From: Nematopogon swammerdamellus | Lineage: Eukaryota; Arthropoda; Insecta; Lepidoptera; Adelidae | Reading direction: 5' to 3' | NCBI GenBank assembly: GCA_946902875.1 | Contig: OX336343.1 | Coordinates: 12,273,361 to 12,337,360 of the forward strand | DNA length: 64,000 nt | Shown here: positions 24,396 through 36,500 of the stretch, piece by piece | How the letters are laid out: each line of letters starts with the position of its first letter | Numbering within the stretch: position 1 is the stretch's first letter | Translations under genes and position numbers: made by a program | Notes under the pieces: generated by a model | Told to the model about the DNA's origin: nothing | Seen by the model: only the letters and a program-made list of their open reading frames with translations | Databases searched by the model: none

Positions 24396-24590
24396 TAGGG
24401 TTCCGTAACACGTTTATGTCTGTCCATTCTACTAAGTTCTGCAAAATGAATGTAGGGTTCCGTAACATATGCATGTCTATCCGTTCTACTAAATTTTACA
24501 ATTTTCAACCAAGGTCCTCCGACGGTTATTTTATAATAAAAGTAGGCTTCCGTAACACGTTTATGTCTGTCCATTCTACTAAGTTCTGCA
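24396..24590 (+). repeat. Short direct repeats
   Basis: The phrase TTCCGTAACACGTTTATGTC occurs at about 24400 and 24547, with a diverged copy (TTCCGTAACATATGCATGTC) near 24455. Confidence 0.75.
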
Positions 24591-24933
24591 ACATCACCTA
24601 CAACGTCCGTGATGTCAGCCCATAACACCAGTGCCATGTCAGTGCTTCCCCCTTTGATCGTGCTGACTACACTGAACTGGTCGGAAAACAAACTATTTAC
24701 ATAGCCGTTTCGACCGACGTTTAATTCAGTGCGGTGGTACCAACCCGGGAAGGTTAAACCCTACCACCAAGTAAGATTAGGAGGGAAGGGACTTACAGTT
24801 TTACGAGGAATCCGAACCTTGGTCAGCCTCCAACGGTCAGCGGTCACCCATCTAAGTACTGACCGCACCCAGCGTTGCTTAAAATTCAATAGCGACAGTT
24901 GACTGTCTGCACCACTGAGCTATCGAAGCTGAC
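24591..24933 (-). mobile_element. SINE-A inside Rep-X copy 2
   Basis: Minus-oriented copy with a complete tRNA-like head ending GCTCAGTGG / AGCTATCGAAGCTGAC on the plus strand. It lacks its poly(A) end. It splits the Rep-X repeat. Confidence 0.8.
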
Positions 24934-25440
24934 GTGGTCCTATTTTAATTGGGTCAAGATCGGATTGGAAAGCGAGGCGGAATCGCGAGGCCGAAGGCCG
25001 AGCGATTCCGCCGAGTACATTAATAGCAAAAAATTACTAAAAAAAACTGTGAAATAAAAAAAAAGTTTTAAAAAACATAAAACCGACTTCCTAAAAAAAG
25101 TAAAACTAAAAAACTATTTAAAATAAAAATATAAAAACCGCCTTCAAAAATATATGAAATAAAAACCTAAAAAAAAAAACGAACCCTAGAGTTGAAGGCG
25201 GTGCTAAAGCAAGCAAAAATGATGCATGAAAGAAAACATGAGTGGATGATAATATCCTTTGTGATTTGTGTAGCCTTTTTAGCACCGCCTTCAACTCTAG
25301 GGTTCGTTTTTTTTTTTAGGTTTTTATTTCATATATTTTTGAAGGCGGTTTTTATATTTTTATTTTAAATAGTTTTTTAGTTTTACTTTTTTTAGGAAGT
25401 CGGTTTTATGTTTTTTAAAACTTTTTTTTTATTTTTTGTT
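24934..25440 (+). mobile_element. Rep-X compound repeat, copy 2, fold-back part
   Basis: Begins with the GGCGGAATCGC / GCGATTCCGCC hairpin (24978-25012) and continues into a long palindrome. Confidence 0.75.
25052..25434. repeat. Palindrome with 157-base arms
   Basis: Left arm 25052-25208 and right arm 25278-25434 are inverted copies that I read as identical and equal in length, including an 11-base A/T homopolymer. The loop is 69 bases. Confidence 0.9.
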
Positions 25441-26207
25441 TTTAATTTCTCATGCTTTGGCCACATGTACCTACCATACAGAACCGTTTAATTAAATGAA
25501 TGATTCAAAAATTACAACCTGCGTCTCTTTGGCTATAAGATACGGACATACAGACGCAGTAGTAATGATAGTTACAGCCTAAATTCTCACACATCCATTG
25601 CACCCGAGATAACGGGCAACCGGATTCTCCAGGCGGGGTGGGACGGGTACGGGACACACTACGGCATGCCGAAACGGCTGAAATGTAATTTGGCTCATAA
25701 ATAGAACGACGCGGCGCAACGCCAATCTGTCACACAGCTGAGATCTGCATTCCTCGCGTTGTTGGAACCTCCCCCACCCTCTCTGCTCTGTTGTTCGACC
25801 ATTGAATAAATACTTCTTCGTGGGAATGTCATTTCAGTATTTAAATATTATCTATGAAATGTTGGTCTCCATTAACGCGAAGACACTCACCGCAATTTTC
25901 GGTCAGAATTCTCCTTCCGAAACTCAATAGTGTTGTTCTCTAAGTATGTTGCCGACTTACATTCGAAAATTCCGATGATTGTGTCTTTTGCAGTCATGAG
26001 AGTTTCCATGTGATTTTTTTTTCCAGCTAAATCATTTTTCATTCAATAATTCAAAAGTTACTCTTGTTACATGTTTACTTCGTCCCGAAGGTAATGCACC
26101 TTCTTACACCATAATATTTCTGTCATCCTCGCGAACTCAATACACGCGTGTTACGAGTCCTCAGACGCAGTTGTATATATTTATTATGTAGAGGAGGAAC
26201 AAGATTG
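25441..26207. other. No gene recognised
   Basis: Mixed DNA without supported ORFs or a named repeat. Confidence 0.55.
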
Positions 26208-26547
26208 TATAACCTAATTTTTATAACTGTGCACTTCGAGCTGTCAAAGTCGTTATGTTGGCAGGACTGAGTTCACCCCCGCTTACTTCCTCACCTCTCC
26301 GCCGAAGCCTATCAGTACACGCCCTTGCTGTGTGTGTGTGTGTGTGTGTGTACACACGCAAACACACAGCAAGGGCGTGTACTGATAGGCTTCGGCGGAG
26401 AGTGGAGGAAGACTCACACACACACAGCAAGGGCGTGTACTGATAGGCTTCGGCGGAGAGGTGAGGAAGTAAGCGGGGGTGAATTCAGTCCTGCCAACCT
26501 AACGACTTTGACAGCTCAAAGTGCACAGTTATAAAAATAGGGTTATA
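26208..26547. mobile_element. Fold-back MITE
   Basis: Arms of about 120-130 bases: the left arm from TATAACC through AACTGTGCAC to CACGCCCTTGCTGTG, the right arm its near-perfect complement. An extra internal copy of the arm end (CAGCAAGGGCGTGTACTGAT) and TG/AC repeats sit between them. The ORFs here are palindrome shadows. Confidence 0.85.
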
Positions 26548-26563
26548 AGCAAGGTATGATATT

Positions 26564-26725
26564 GGCCGCTTGCGCACTATAATAGTCGATAACAGCACGG
26601 CAACGGTAGCGGTTTTCTGTAATGTTTTGGTAACACCAGTGCGAAAACTGTTCATATGTTTTCATAAATTGTTGTTGCCGTGCCGTGGTCGTTACCGCGG
26701 CGTTATCGTCTAGTGCGCAAGCAGC
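26564..26725. mobile_element. Small palindromic MITE
   Basis: Ends GGCCGCTTGCGCACTA and TAGTGCGCAAGCAGC. The inner arms (CGATAAC, GCACGGCAACG) also pair, with several mismatches. Confidence 0.7.
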
Positions 26726-26729
26726 TAAT

Positions 26730-27289
26730 GTATGTGTTTATATTTTTTTTAATATAGAATGATGTTCCCTATTTAGATCTCGACACTTCCAATAGATTTC
26801 TTCTTCTTCTCTGTCGAAGTTCTGTGCAGTCGGCCGAGGCCGCCGCGCCCCGCACCGCACCCTCTGCCGGCAGCACAGATCTCGTCACAAAGCGCAATAC
26901 AAGTCGCGCTATGACAAAGCAATGTTCGTTCAGGGCTAGACACATAAGTACCACGCACCTATGTACTGCGACTTAAAGTTCTATTGTTTCAAAGCCTGTT
27001 GCGACGAATTGTGCGCTAAGAGCAGGATGATTGGACGGAACGTTATAATGCGTACTTGTGCCAGTTGTGGCTTTGAGTTTCATTCCATAATGTGCTAAAA
27101 AAATTACTTCCATTCCATGTCAAGAACAAAATGATAGTGAAGTCTCTATATAAATATAGGTAGGTACTTTTAATGTTTTATTTATTCAGATGCTCTTCCT
27201 AGATCCAAGGGATTAGACATTTATTTTCCTTTAATTAAACTTTGCACTACGTAAGTATTTTCTATAATATGTTGTAATTTCTTTAAAAA
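26730..27289. other. No supported gene; GC-rich patch after a good acceptor
   Basis: A pyrimidine tract ends in TTCTGTGCAG at about 26830, followed by about 80 GC-rich bases open in two plus-strand frames. No convincing donor follows. Confidence 0.35.
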
Positions 27290-27480
27290 GCTATTATGGA
27301 TGGCTGAGTGATCTGGGTGTCGGCTTCTCTTGCGAGAGGTGCGAGTTCGAGGCGGCGGCGTGTACAAATGAGATTTTTCTGATTTGAAAAAAAAAATTAC
27401 GCGCATACCTTCACCCACTGGCACTGCTGCATGGTTCGGATTCCATGTAAACATGTAGGTCCACCGGGTTGACTGGAATA
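27290..27480 (+). mobile_element. Chimeric tRNA-like SINE
   Basis: A-box-like TGGCTGAGTGA and B-box-like GCGAGTTCGAGGC are followed by an A run and the SINE-A phrase ATGGTTCGGATTCCATGTAA. Confidence 0.45.
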
Positions 27481-28494
27481 AATTGCCTAAGGCTCTACTT
27501 CAAAGACTATCGTTCCATTGGTGAAAATGGTCAGCATAATTAAATACGGTGCATCCACAGCATTTCATGACTCCCAGTCGATGCTTCCATGACAGGGTTT
27601 TTGAATACGAAAGTTAAGGAGGACTGGATGGTTGTGATGTTGTGGTGTGGTAACCATTTACAAACCTTATGAGGCAAATAATTAATTATATAGCTATAAT
27701 GTTGTATGGTACCTAAATTATATTATACAATATCTTATGTAGTATCGCAGTTGGAATTAATCCCCCTGTTCCACTATACACTAACTAGGTAATTTCCTTA
27801 ATTGCTAACACCAGCACTCCTTTGATTGAACTATTATCGAATAGCAGTACTATAGTGTTTTGATAAAGTAATTACGTATTTTGAGAAATTGGAAATTATA
27901 ATACTGTCACACAACGGAATAGTTTGAATAATAATGAGCGGCAAGAAAACCGCGAATGAAAATTGTGAACCAGCTAAGGAGAATAAAATAAAAAAATAAA
28001 ATTTTGCTACACACTAAAATAAAAAAAAATAAAAGTAAATTTTAACGTGACCATAAAAAGTAAAAAAAAAAGCTGTCAAGGGTGGACTATATCCACACGC
28101 AGGGGGTTCCGAAGTTCCGAAGAAATTCTGTAGTTTTAAAGTAAATAAACACACGACGGAAGATTGATTTGCGTAGATCCCAGGGGGGACGAATAAGAGA
28201 GAGAGAGAGAGAGACATAGTGAGAGGGATGGAGAGAGAGAGAAATCTCGATTTTCTTTTTGATGGTTAAAGGTACAGACTTCAAATTAGTTTTCACGCCG
28301 TTAGCATACTAAATGGACTGGTTTCATGTTTTTTTTTTTTTTATTTATTGAACCGCGTTGCTTTGACATTATAATAACCGTTTATTTGATGAAAAAAAAA
28401 GACAGAACAATATTGCAAAACACACTCGATAATAACAATAAATATTAACAATGATAATGTGTTGCTATCTCACTAGAACCTATAAATATTCCAT
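27481..28494. other. No gene recognised
   Basis: AT-rich, with a GA dinucleotide run at 28196-28240 that opens Ser/Leu shadow ORFs. Confidence 0.55.
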
Positions 28495-28645
28495 GTCTCA
28501 AGAAGATCGCTTGAAGGGTTTAGGAATTACAGGTTGTAACAGACAGACGGACGGACGGACGGACGGTCTGACTGGCCCCTGACCGATTTTATAAGGGTTC
28601 CTGCCAGCGTAGCTCGCTTTGAGCTCGCTACGGTAACCTAAAAAG
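28495..28645 (+). repeat. GACA/GGAC microsatellite-associated repeat
   Basis: CAGACAGACGGACGGACGG is followed by GGGTTCCTGCCAGCG, the hairpin AGCTCGCTTTGAGCTCGC and a TAACCTAAAAA end. Related to the repeat at 10668. Confidence 0.65.
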
Positions 28646-30194
28646 AACAATGTAATAAACTTTCCTAAATTTAAGTAAATATAAAATATTTTATATTTAT
28701 TCAAGATTACGATAAGGAAGTAGGTAATGCACTTTCTTGAACTTGGGAAAAGTTTTTTCTGTTTTTGATTATTATTCCCAGTTCGAAAGAAATTATTTAT
28801 GTTTTTTTCATTAAAAAAAAATTGGTTGTCTATAAAGTCGGTTTACGGACGATAGTTTTACGTGATGACGTGGAATAATCGTAGTACATCGAGCAAAGAT
28901 CAATAATTTCTATTTCCAGTAGAAAGATTGATCATCTTGTGACTGGCCATCAATAAACTTCTGTTGTCTGATCTTGACAGTTTTACTTCTTAAGAAGTTT
29001 CCATGGTAACTTTGACTATACCGATTGTGCCTCTCTATCGCTTGTTGCGCGCTCTCGCTTGCACACACAGGTTCAGATGGAACGTGACACGCTTTCGTGC
29101 GTGCAGCCGGTGCTCATCAATTTATAAGACGTGACGTCATCACGTAAAAAATTTGGCTATATTATGTGCGTATGTAGGCAAGTACGAGTTGGTTTATCCA
29201 ACATGATTAATATAATATAAATAAAATAATACATTTATAACATAATTTAAGGTGTTCGTGTTTTAAATGAAACAACAAAACATTTCGGTTTAACATATAA
29301 AAATATTTGTATTTCCACCAAACTTCTATGTACAGTTGTAATTATTTACAATTATTATGTACAACGGAGTAAATTTTACTAAATTCGATTAGATTATGTA
29401 TCGTCGGCCTACTCGAGAAAAACAAATTTTAAATTTCAAAAACGTTCAGTATACTCTACCTATTAAGTGAAAAATTGCTGTTACCTACAAAGTGCTCTTA
29501 GATTCGATCGTTATTTACATTATGTGAATAATTGTTCATCCTCCAGGTGGTCGTTACAAGCGATGGAGTAGGTAGCTCTACGTGAATATTATACTTTACA
29601 TAAGTACGTGTCATTTTACACACTCATTGAATGATGCTTATAATATTACTTATCAACATTATTTTCTTCAAAAAAGGGTTTTAAGCGTTATCTGGGTTGA
29701 AAAAAAAAATATATAAATAATATTCATGAAATAGTATAATTAGAAATAATGTTGTTTGTTGTAGAAAATTACAATAGATCAGATTTAATAGAATTGTAAA
29801 GTTTCAAGAACCCATCTCTGTGATAAGAGGAACGAAATTTGGTCAAGTTCAATATTTCTGTCTGCATTATTTTCTTCATAATCTGTTTTACTTTACTTTA
29901 AATACTACATGAAGTAACTCGACTGTAAGATGAAACTAAAACAGTAACACGGATAGCTGAGGAGAGCGGGATAACCACTATTCGTTATTTCATATGAATA
30001 AAATGTGACATAGCTTAATTGTAAAGTAATTTTCATTTCAAAATACAGCTTGAAAGGAATCAATATAATGCTCCTATGAATTTCTTGATTGATAATTTTA
30101 ATATTTCTTAAACCTTTGAAATTATATTGGAAGTTACGGATCATTTCATTTCATAGGCCTATTTCTCAATACAAATGATTTCTAATAATAACAT
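28646..30194. other. No gene recognised
   Basis: Very AT-rich DNA downstream of the chaoptin-like gene. It may contain extra 3' UTR if an alternative polyadenylation site is used. Confidence 0.5.
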
Positions 30195-30200
30195 TTTATT
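30195..30200 (-). terminator. Polyadenylation signal of the chaoptin-like gene
   Basis: AATAAA on the minus strand, 60 bases past the TGA stop at 30260. Its strand and position fit a short 3' UTR; cleavage would be expected a few tens of bases further on. A longer 3' UTR using later signals is also possible. Confidence 0.5.
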
Positions 30201-30259
30201 TATCTATGCACTCAAAGATATTCGTCTCACATCCACTTAAAATTAATCAGAATTGATTA

Positions 30260-30555
30260 TCAACTTGCTAGAGCGTTCAGCGCGAAAGTCCACACGAGCA
30301 CCGCGATCACATTGTTGTGCACGGAAGTGGAGTCGCTGGAGAGTGCGCTCGCATGGCAGTCTGTCTCGTCCGTGTGGAGTAGCAGTAGAGGGATGTTCTT
30401 GCCGGCATCGCTGCAGGTGGCGGAGCGGACGGCGAGGCGCAGGGGGCCCGAGCCGGCGGCGCCCGCGCTCTCCTGCAGCCAGCGCCGGAGCCACCCGCCC
30501 AGCCACGCCAGCTCGCACTCGCACTTCAGGGGGTTGCCACTCAGCACGAGCCCGC
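30260..30555 (-). CDS. chp: Chaoptin-like exon 5: LRRCT cap and GPI-type tail
   Basis: The acceptor is TTCTCCGGCAG|GCGG. The exon codes for residues 1144-1240 and a TGA stop at 30262-30260. It begins with SGNPLKCECELAWL, the CxC start of an LRRCT cap, with two further cysteines later. It ends with a serine/aspartate-rich stretch followed by about 18 hydrophobic residues (NNVIAVLVWTFALNALAS) and no cytoplasmic tail, the usual GPI-attachment arrangement. The exon is GC-rich compared with its surroundings. Confidence 0.85.
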
Positions 30556-33500
30556 CTGCCGGAGAACAAAATATGTTGTGCTGGTAAAAAAAAACATAAC
30601 CTCTTCGACGAGAAGGTCTCCTACGAGAGTTTACCACGAAATTACAAGCTATAAAATAAATATAGATTAAATTAATTAATCTGCGTTCCTTGATTAAAAC
30701 AATGTTTATACGAGTATATTAAATAAATCTCATCCTGGTGGTATGCACGGGTATTAGTGTAGAATGCTACCTGCGTTATTAATAAGGCTGGATCTTATCT
30801 CGAGCACACATATCACCTCAGGAGGAGCGGCCGCCGCTGCGCGAGGTTCAGAAGCGTAGAAACTACAAAGGCATCTCCGCAAAGTACGAATGTCTGACCT
30901 TCGCTGTGGAAACATGCGCATGTGGCCAAAAGTTTCGTCAAATCTGTAGGCCCAAAACTGGTCGAGGAATCAGCTGGTGACCCACACGCTGGCGCATTAA
31001 GCACTCAACGGGTGAGTATTTCCACCCACAGGGGGTGCCGCCAGCATGTTGGGCACTATGCTCAGCTAAATTTGAGAATTAGTTTTTTGTGTTTGAATGG
31101 GGTTTTTTAATTGGTATATATTTTAAGGTTCTGATGTAGGTTTATTTAGTTTTGTTTGTAATTTATACTTTTAATATGTTTTTAAGATGTTTGTCTGTTC
31201 GTCTTTACTTGCGATGACAACAAATAACGGAATAATGAATTGTTTTTTCGAGTTAAATATTTTTGGTTTAAACATTTCAATCCAGAGTAAAAGTTTTTGT
31301 CGGTAATAAATGTATGCCCTTGTTTCCCTGTATAAATTTCCTCCCACGCTTTCAAATCCCTACTCCTGTAACTAACTACTGAATCGTTAAAATTTCAAGT
31401 TAAAAAGTTGTTATAGGTACGTATATTTTATGCAGTTCATGTTCACGAAATCCACAGTTTCTCAACACTGTCCTTCTGCCACTAATTCTCCAGTGTTTCT
31501 GTATTTTAGCGATCGAGTGAATATGTACATATATATATAATAGGTAAGAACACTATCAACTGACCTGAAAGTAACTTTGTGGCGACGTGATTCCAGCTGG
31601 TGATGTTAGGATAGAAGACTGCCGGGCTCAGAGTGGTCAGTCGGTTGTTGCTAAGGTCGAGGCCGAGGTGAGGGATCTGGCCGAGATGCTCCATGAAGCC
31701 GTTTGGCAGCTCCCACAGCGAAGTTCCCGATATCTTCAAGTACAACTCGTGCTGATTCTGGAAGCCTTTGAAGGCATCTCCCGATATTTCCCTCAGGTTG
31801 CCTCCTCTGACCTCCAGGTGCCTCAGTTTCTTAGTGGCGAGGCCGTGAAGTTGGTCGGTGAGGAGCTCGTCGGTGAAGTGCACGACCAGCTTGTGCACGG
31901 TGGGCACGCTGCTAGTGATATTGGAGAGGCGGAAGCGGTCGTGGTTGACGTGGGACCAGGACTGGACGTGGAGGGAGCGCAGCGACACGAGAGGACGGAA
32001 GGCGTTGTTCTCTATTACCTCTAGAAACCTCAGCCCGTTTATTTTCAAATATGAAAGATTATCTAAACCCTTGAAACTACCGATCATTATCCTAGCTATA
32101 GGATTGTAAGAAATATCTAAGGAATTCAAGTTCTTAAAGTGAACCCACATCTTTGGCACTATCGAAGTGAAACGATTATAACTCAAGTGAAGTTCTCGAA
32201 GGTTCAAAAGCCTCTTAACGTCCCCGTCCCTATAGCCGCTGATGTAGTTCGAACTTAGGTTGAGGCTCGTGAGGTTAGCTAAAGGTAAATAAGGCACGGA
32301 TTTCAAACCGATATTAGCGAGGTTTAAATGCTTTAAGTTTGGCAGATTGTGGAATAATTCCTTGAAATTTGCTTTAATGGAGTTATAACTTAAATCGAGC
32401 TTTCGAAGTCCTCCTAAACTAGAGAAAGTGTTATCGGATAGCACTGTTAGCGCGTTGCCGCCCAAGTTCAGGTCGAGCAGGAACGGAGTGCTCTGGAACA
32501 TATTGCTGTCCAGGTACTCCAGCTCGTTGTGACTTATGTCTAAATATCTTAACGTGAATCCGATCTGCGACAACGCAGTACCAGGAAATATCGAAATATG
32601 ATTGAAACTTAAATCGACGTGTTCTAGAATGGTATTCTTGAATATGTCCCGAGGCAGCGAGCGAATTGAGTTCTGATTCATCTTGAGAAATCTTAATTTC
32701 TTCATGTTGTAGAACTGTTCGACCGCCAGTTGGCCGATCGAGTTGTAAGACAAGTCGAGTATCTGCAGCGAAGCGAGCTCGTTGAAAGCTCTCCGTTTGA
32801 TGAGGTTAATATTATTCTTGTGAAGGTTCAATATTTCTAAGTGAAGCAAGCCACCGAACGCTTGGCTGTCGAGATGACTTACTTTATTGTGAGACATTAT
32901 CAGCTGTCGAAGCGAAGCCTCTAATGCGGCTAAAAATATTTTTGGTACTTGGATCAAGAGATTGTGGGAGCAATCCAAAATATTTATAGATACGGCGCTA
33001 GATCCCTCTAGCGACGATATAAAGTTTCTGCTTATATTTACACTGAATGTTAAATCGCTACCGGAAACATTACGTAGAGAGTTGGAAGAAAACTCTTCCA
33101 AGTTGTTTTCCTGGAGTTCGAGAATTTCTAATTTGGGTAGATCGATGAAGGCATCGCTCTCTACGAATTCGATTAAATTGCCCGCTAACGATAAATACAC
33201 TAGGTTTGGCGAGTTTACGAAACTTTGAACGCTAACGTTTCGTATACGATTATAAGATAAGTCTATGTTACGAATTTCCATCATTTTAGTGAGTAATTGT
33301 CTAGGAATTTTACTTATGAAATTGTACGCTAATCTTAAATCTTTGATGCTCGATGTCGCGTTAACGCCGTCCTCGTCGACGGGGAAGTCAATTATCTTGT
33401 TGTAGTCCAGATTGAGATATTCGAGAGATGGAAACATCTTGATGTCGGAAGACGAAACAATGTGAATATTGTTGTTATCGAATGTGACCCAGCCAAGATT

Positions 33501-36500
33501 TTCGAGAGCCCCAACTGAGCTCATGGGGAACCCGCCACTGAAAAGCGTCGACGAGAACTCTAGGACCTGGAGCGAGCTGGACACGTTCGAGAACGCATTC
33601 GGGTGTAGGTAGTAGAGGTCGTTGAAGCTCAGTACGATTTCCTTCACCGGCATCGTGTCGGGGAACACGCTCTCATATATTTGCGCAATTCTATTGCCCC
33701 GGAGGTTGATCGTGCCGAGGGCTCCTGACCACTCATCGAATTGGTTGGGAAACAAGTGGGATATCCTGTTGTAACTAAGGTCGAGATAGCGAAGCGAATT
33801 TGGGGCCAAAGCGCGCAGCGCAACAGTTAACGATGTTAGGAAGTTGCCGGCGAGCGACAGCGACTGCAAGTGCGGTGGAAGAGGTGGCCAATCGGTCAGC
33901 GCGTTGTATGCGAGAGAAAGGTGGCGCAAGCGCGTGGCGTGCGCGAGCGACTCGGGCAGGCGAGCGAGCTCGTTGTGCTCGAGCTCGAGTCTCTCTAGCG
34001 AGTGCTTGAGCGCCACGAACACGTCTTCGCCGACGTCGCGCAGCCTATTGAACGAGATGGACAGTTTTTCCACTCGGTTGTCCTCGTAGACGAATGTCGG
34101 TATCGCAGTGAGCTCGTTGAGATCAAGGATGAACTGCTTGACGTGGACGCGTCGAAAAAAGTCGCGAGCAGCCGTATCGTCAAACTCGTTGTTGCTGAGA
34201 TCGAGTTTCTCTATCTTTCGGGTGGCGTTGAAGCGACAGGCGTCGGTGCGATCGCCCGTAAGGAAGTTATGCCGCAGATGAAGGGCCTGCAGACGCGGCA
34301 GATGCGGTAGGAGGTCGCAGGGCGGCTGGTAGAGCAGATTGTCGGAGAGCTTGAGGACGGCGAGGGCAGGCGGTAGCGCGTCATAGGCGAGACTGCGCAG
34401 GCGGTTGCCGTCGAGGTCGAGCTGCACGAGGCGGCGCAGCGCGTGGAGCGCGCGCCCGCGCAGTACCGACACCTGGTTGTTGCTGAGCGACAGGCTCGTC
34501 AGCGTCTCCTCCAGGTGATGCCACTCCAGCTCGGGCCCCACGTCTTGTATGAAGTTACTGCGACAATACACAACACGGATCATGTGACATTAGAAGGCTA
34601 ACACAGTTTTCTGTTTTTGGTTGTTTGCTTTGATTACAATGGACATTAATTCAGGTAGAGCTACTTTTTCACATTGAATTATATATTACTAGCGTTTTCA
34701 CTATATTACCAATTCTGGTAGCTGTCGTGTTCAATTCTTGTTTATTATTTATTCAGCGTTTATATGGCAGTAAGACTGCACTCGAACTTGTCACAATTTG
34801 CTCTACCCTATTACACCCACGAAGAAGAATCGTCAATGTGTAATATAATACTTGTTATGAAAAAACGTCAGTAAAAGTAATTACACAATAATATGAGGGT
34901 TAAATTTTTCGCTGGACTCTTGTTGTTTTTTTTTTTTGTAGCCGGACAAATAAAACTTTCTGGCAATAGACATTCCCATTTTTTCTATGAAAAGTCCGGA
35001 CATTCCGCCATTTGCAGTCGTCCACCCGAAGTGCGACGAGTCGCGACCGCACCGCCAACTCGTTTTTTGTGGATGAAAAAATCATTCGACCATAATGTCG
35101 ACACTCCTTTATTTGTCGACACAACTAACGGATATTGGATCGGGGTAAAAAACAGCTACTATCAATAAAATTACATTTATTGAAAATACATTGTCAAAAT
35201 AATGTTTTATTCCCCCTTTGTGTGAAGCGGGATGCACTGGATCGGATAATATAATATATAGTATCCAACATAGTACGTACGCTGTTTCGGTCCTTGGGAC
35301 TGCAGTGACAGTCCCAATGGAATAACTGTTTATTTTAATATAGTTTGATTATTCTCTGTTTTTTATTTTTTTTTATTTTTTATGTATTTAATAATATAAA
35401 AAAATTTAAATATATTTATTGCACAATATGAAATGAAACAAATAACTACTAAGACTAATAATAAACTAACCTAAACAACATAAAAAATGTCACAAAAATT
35501 TTGGTCACTCTCTCCTCGTAGGGTACCATTTAAATTTAATAATATTATTTTAATTATGTTTTAATAAAGACCTTACTTCATGGTACGTACAAGTATGAAG
35601 ACGTTCTAAATATTCACGAGTTTGTCTTCACCATAAAATACAACAAAAAAAATTATTGACTTTCAAAATCCTCATTTCAGCCCGGTCGCTAAGTAGGACA
35701 ATATTTTTTCTTATACCTAATTAAATTTTAAGTTGAAACTTATTTATATTGTCAATTAGGAAAATAAATTTCAAATACGAATGAATGAACAAAGACGAAT
35801 GCCTTTCAGGTGGAGTTCAAGAACCTCGCTAAGCTAAGTAATTAAGAAGTTCGGAAAATACTTACTTTTGTAAATTAAGCCAGTTCAATACTTTCAAATC
35901 CCGTAAAGCTAGTTGTGGTACTTCAGTAAATTCGTTGTATCCTAAATCTAGCGAAGCTAGGGTTGAGGCCATCGAGCTGAAACAAAACACTTCTTTCAAT
36001 AAACACTGACAAATTAAACTACAAAGCGGACATTTAAAGAAATTTTAATTAAACAAGATTTTGAAAAATAAACATTACTTTTTAACAAATTTATACAATA
36101 AAGCGACCATCGTTATTATAATGTAAAAAGATCTAACGTGTCAAGAAGGTAGCAGTTTATTGATGTTGAAAATAATTAGTATAACATTAAATCTAAAACT
36201 AATTAATCCAACTACAATAAACAATAAACAATTATAACTATGGTAAAATTTAATAAATAGCTTAATTAAAAATAGACTAAAACTAACCTAGTAAATAAAT
36301 CGAATCTAAACATCTTGCCCCCGTGAAAGTGCCGAGGATGCCGGCGACGGCCTCCCCTCTCAGGATTGCCAGGCTAATCCTTTGCCTGAAGTAGGCGAGG
36401 CACGAGCCCTATTGAGGTCGCCGTCCTCGACCCTATCTCGTCACTCGTGGGCAAAAGCTGTCGTGTTCAATTCTTGTTTATTATTTATTCAGCGTTTATA

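Noticed and set aside
30253..30654. 133-residue plus-strand ORF
   Set aside because: Antisense to GC-rich exon 5; the minus frame has the LRRCT motif and splice sites.
31587..34310. Plus-strand ORFs of 69-145 residues
   Set aside because: Antisense shadows of the chaoptin-like exon 4.
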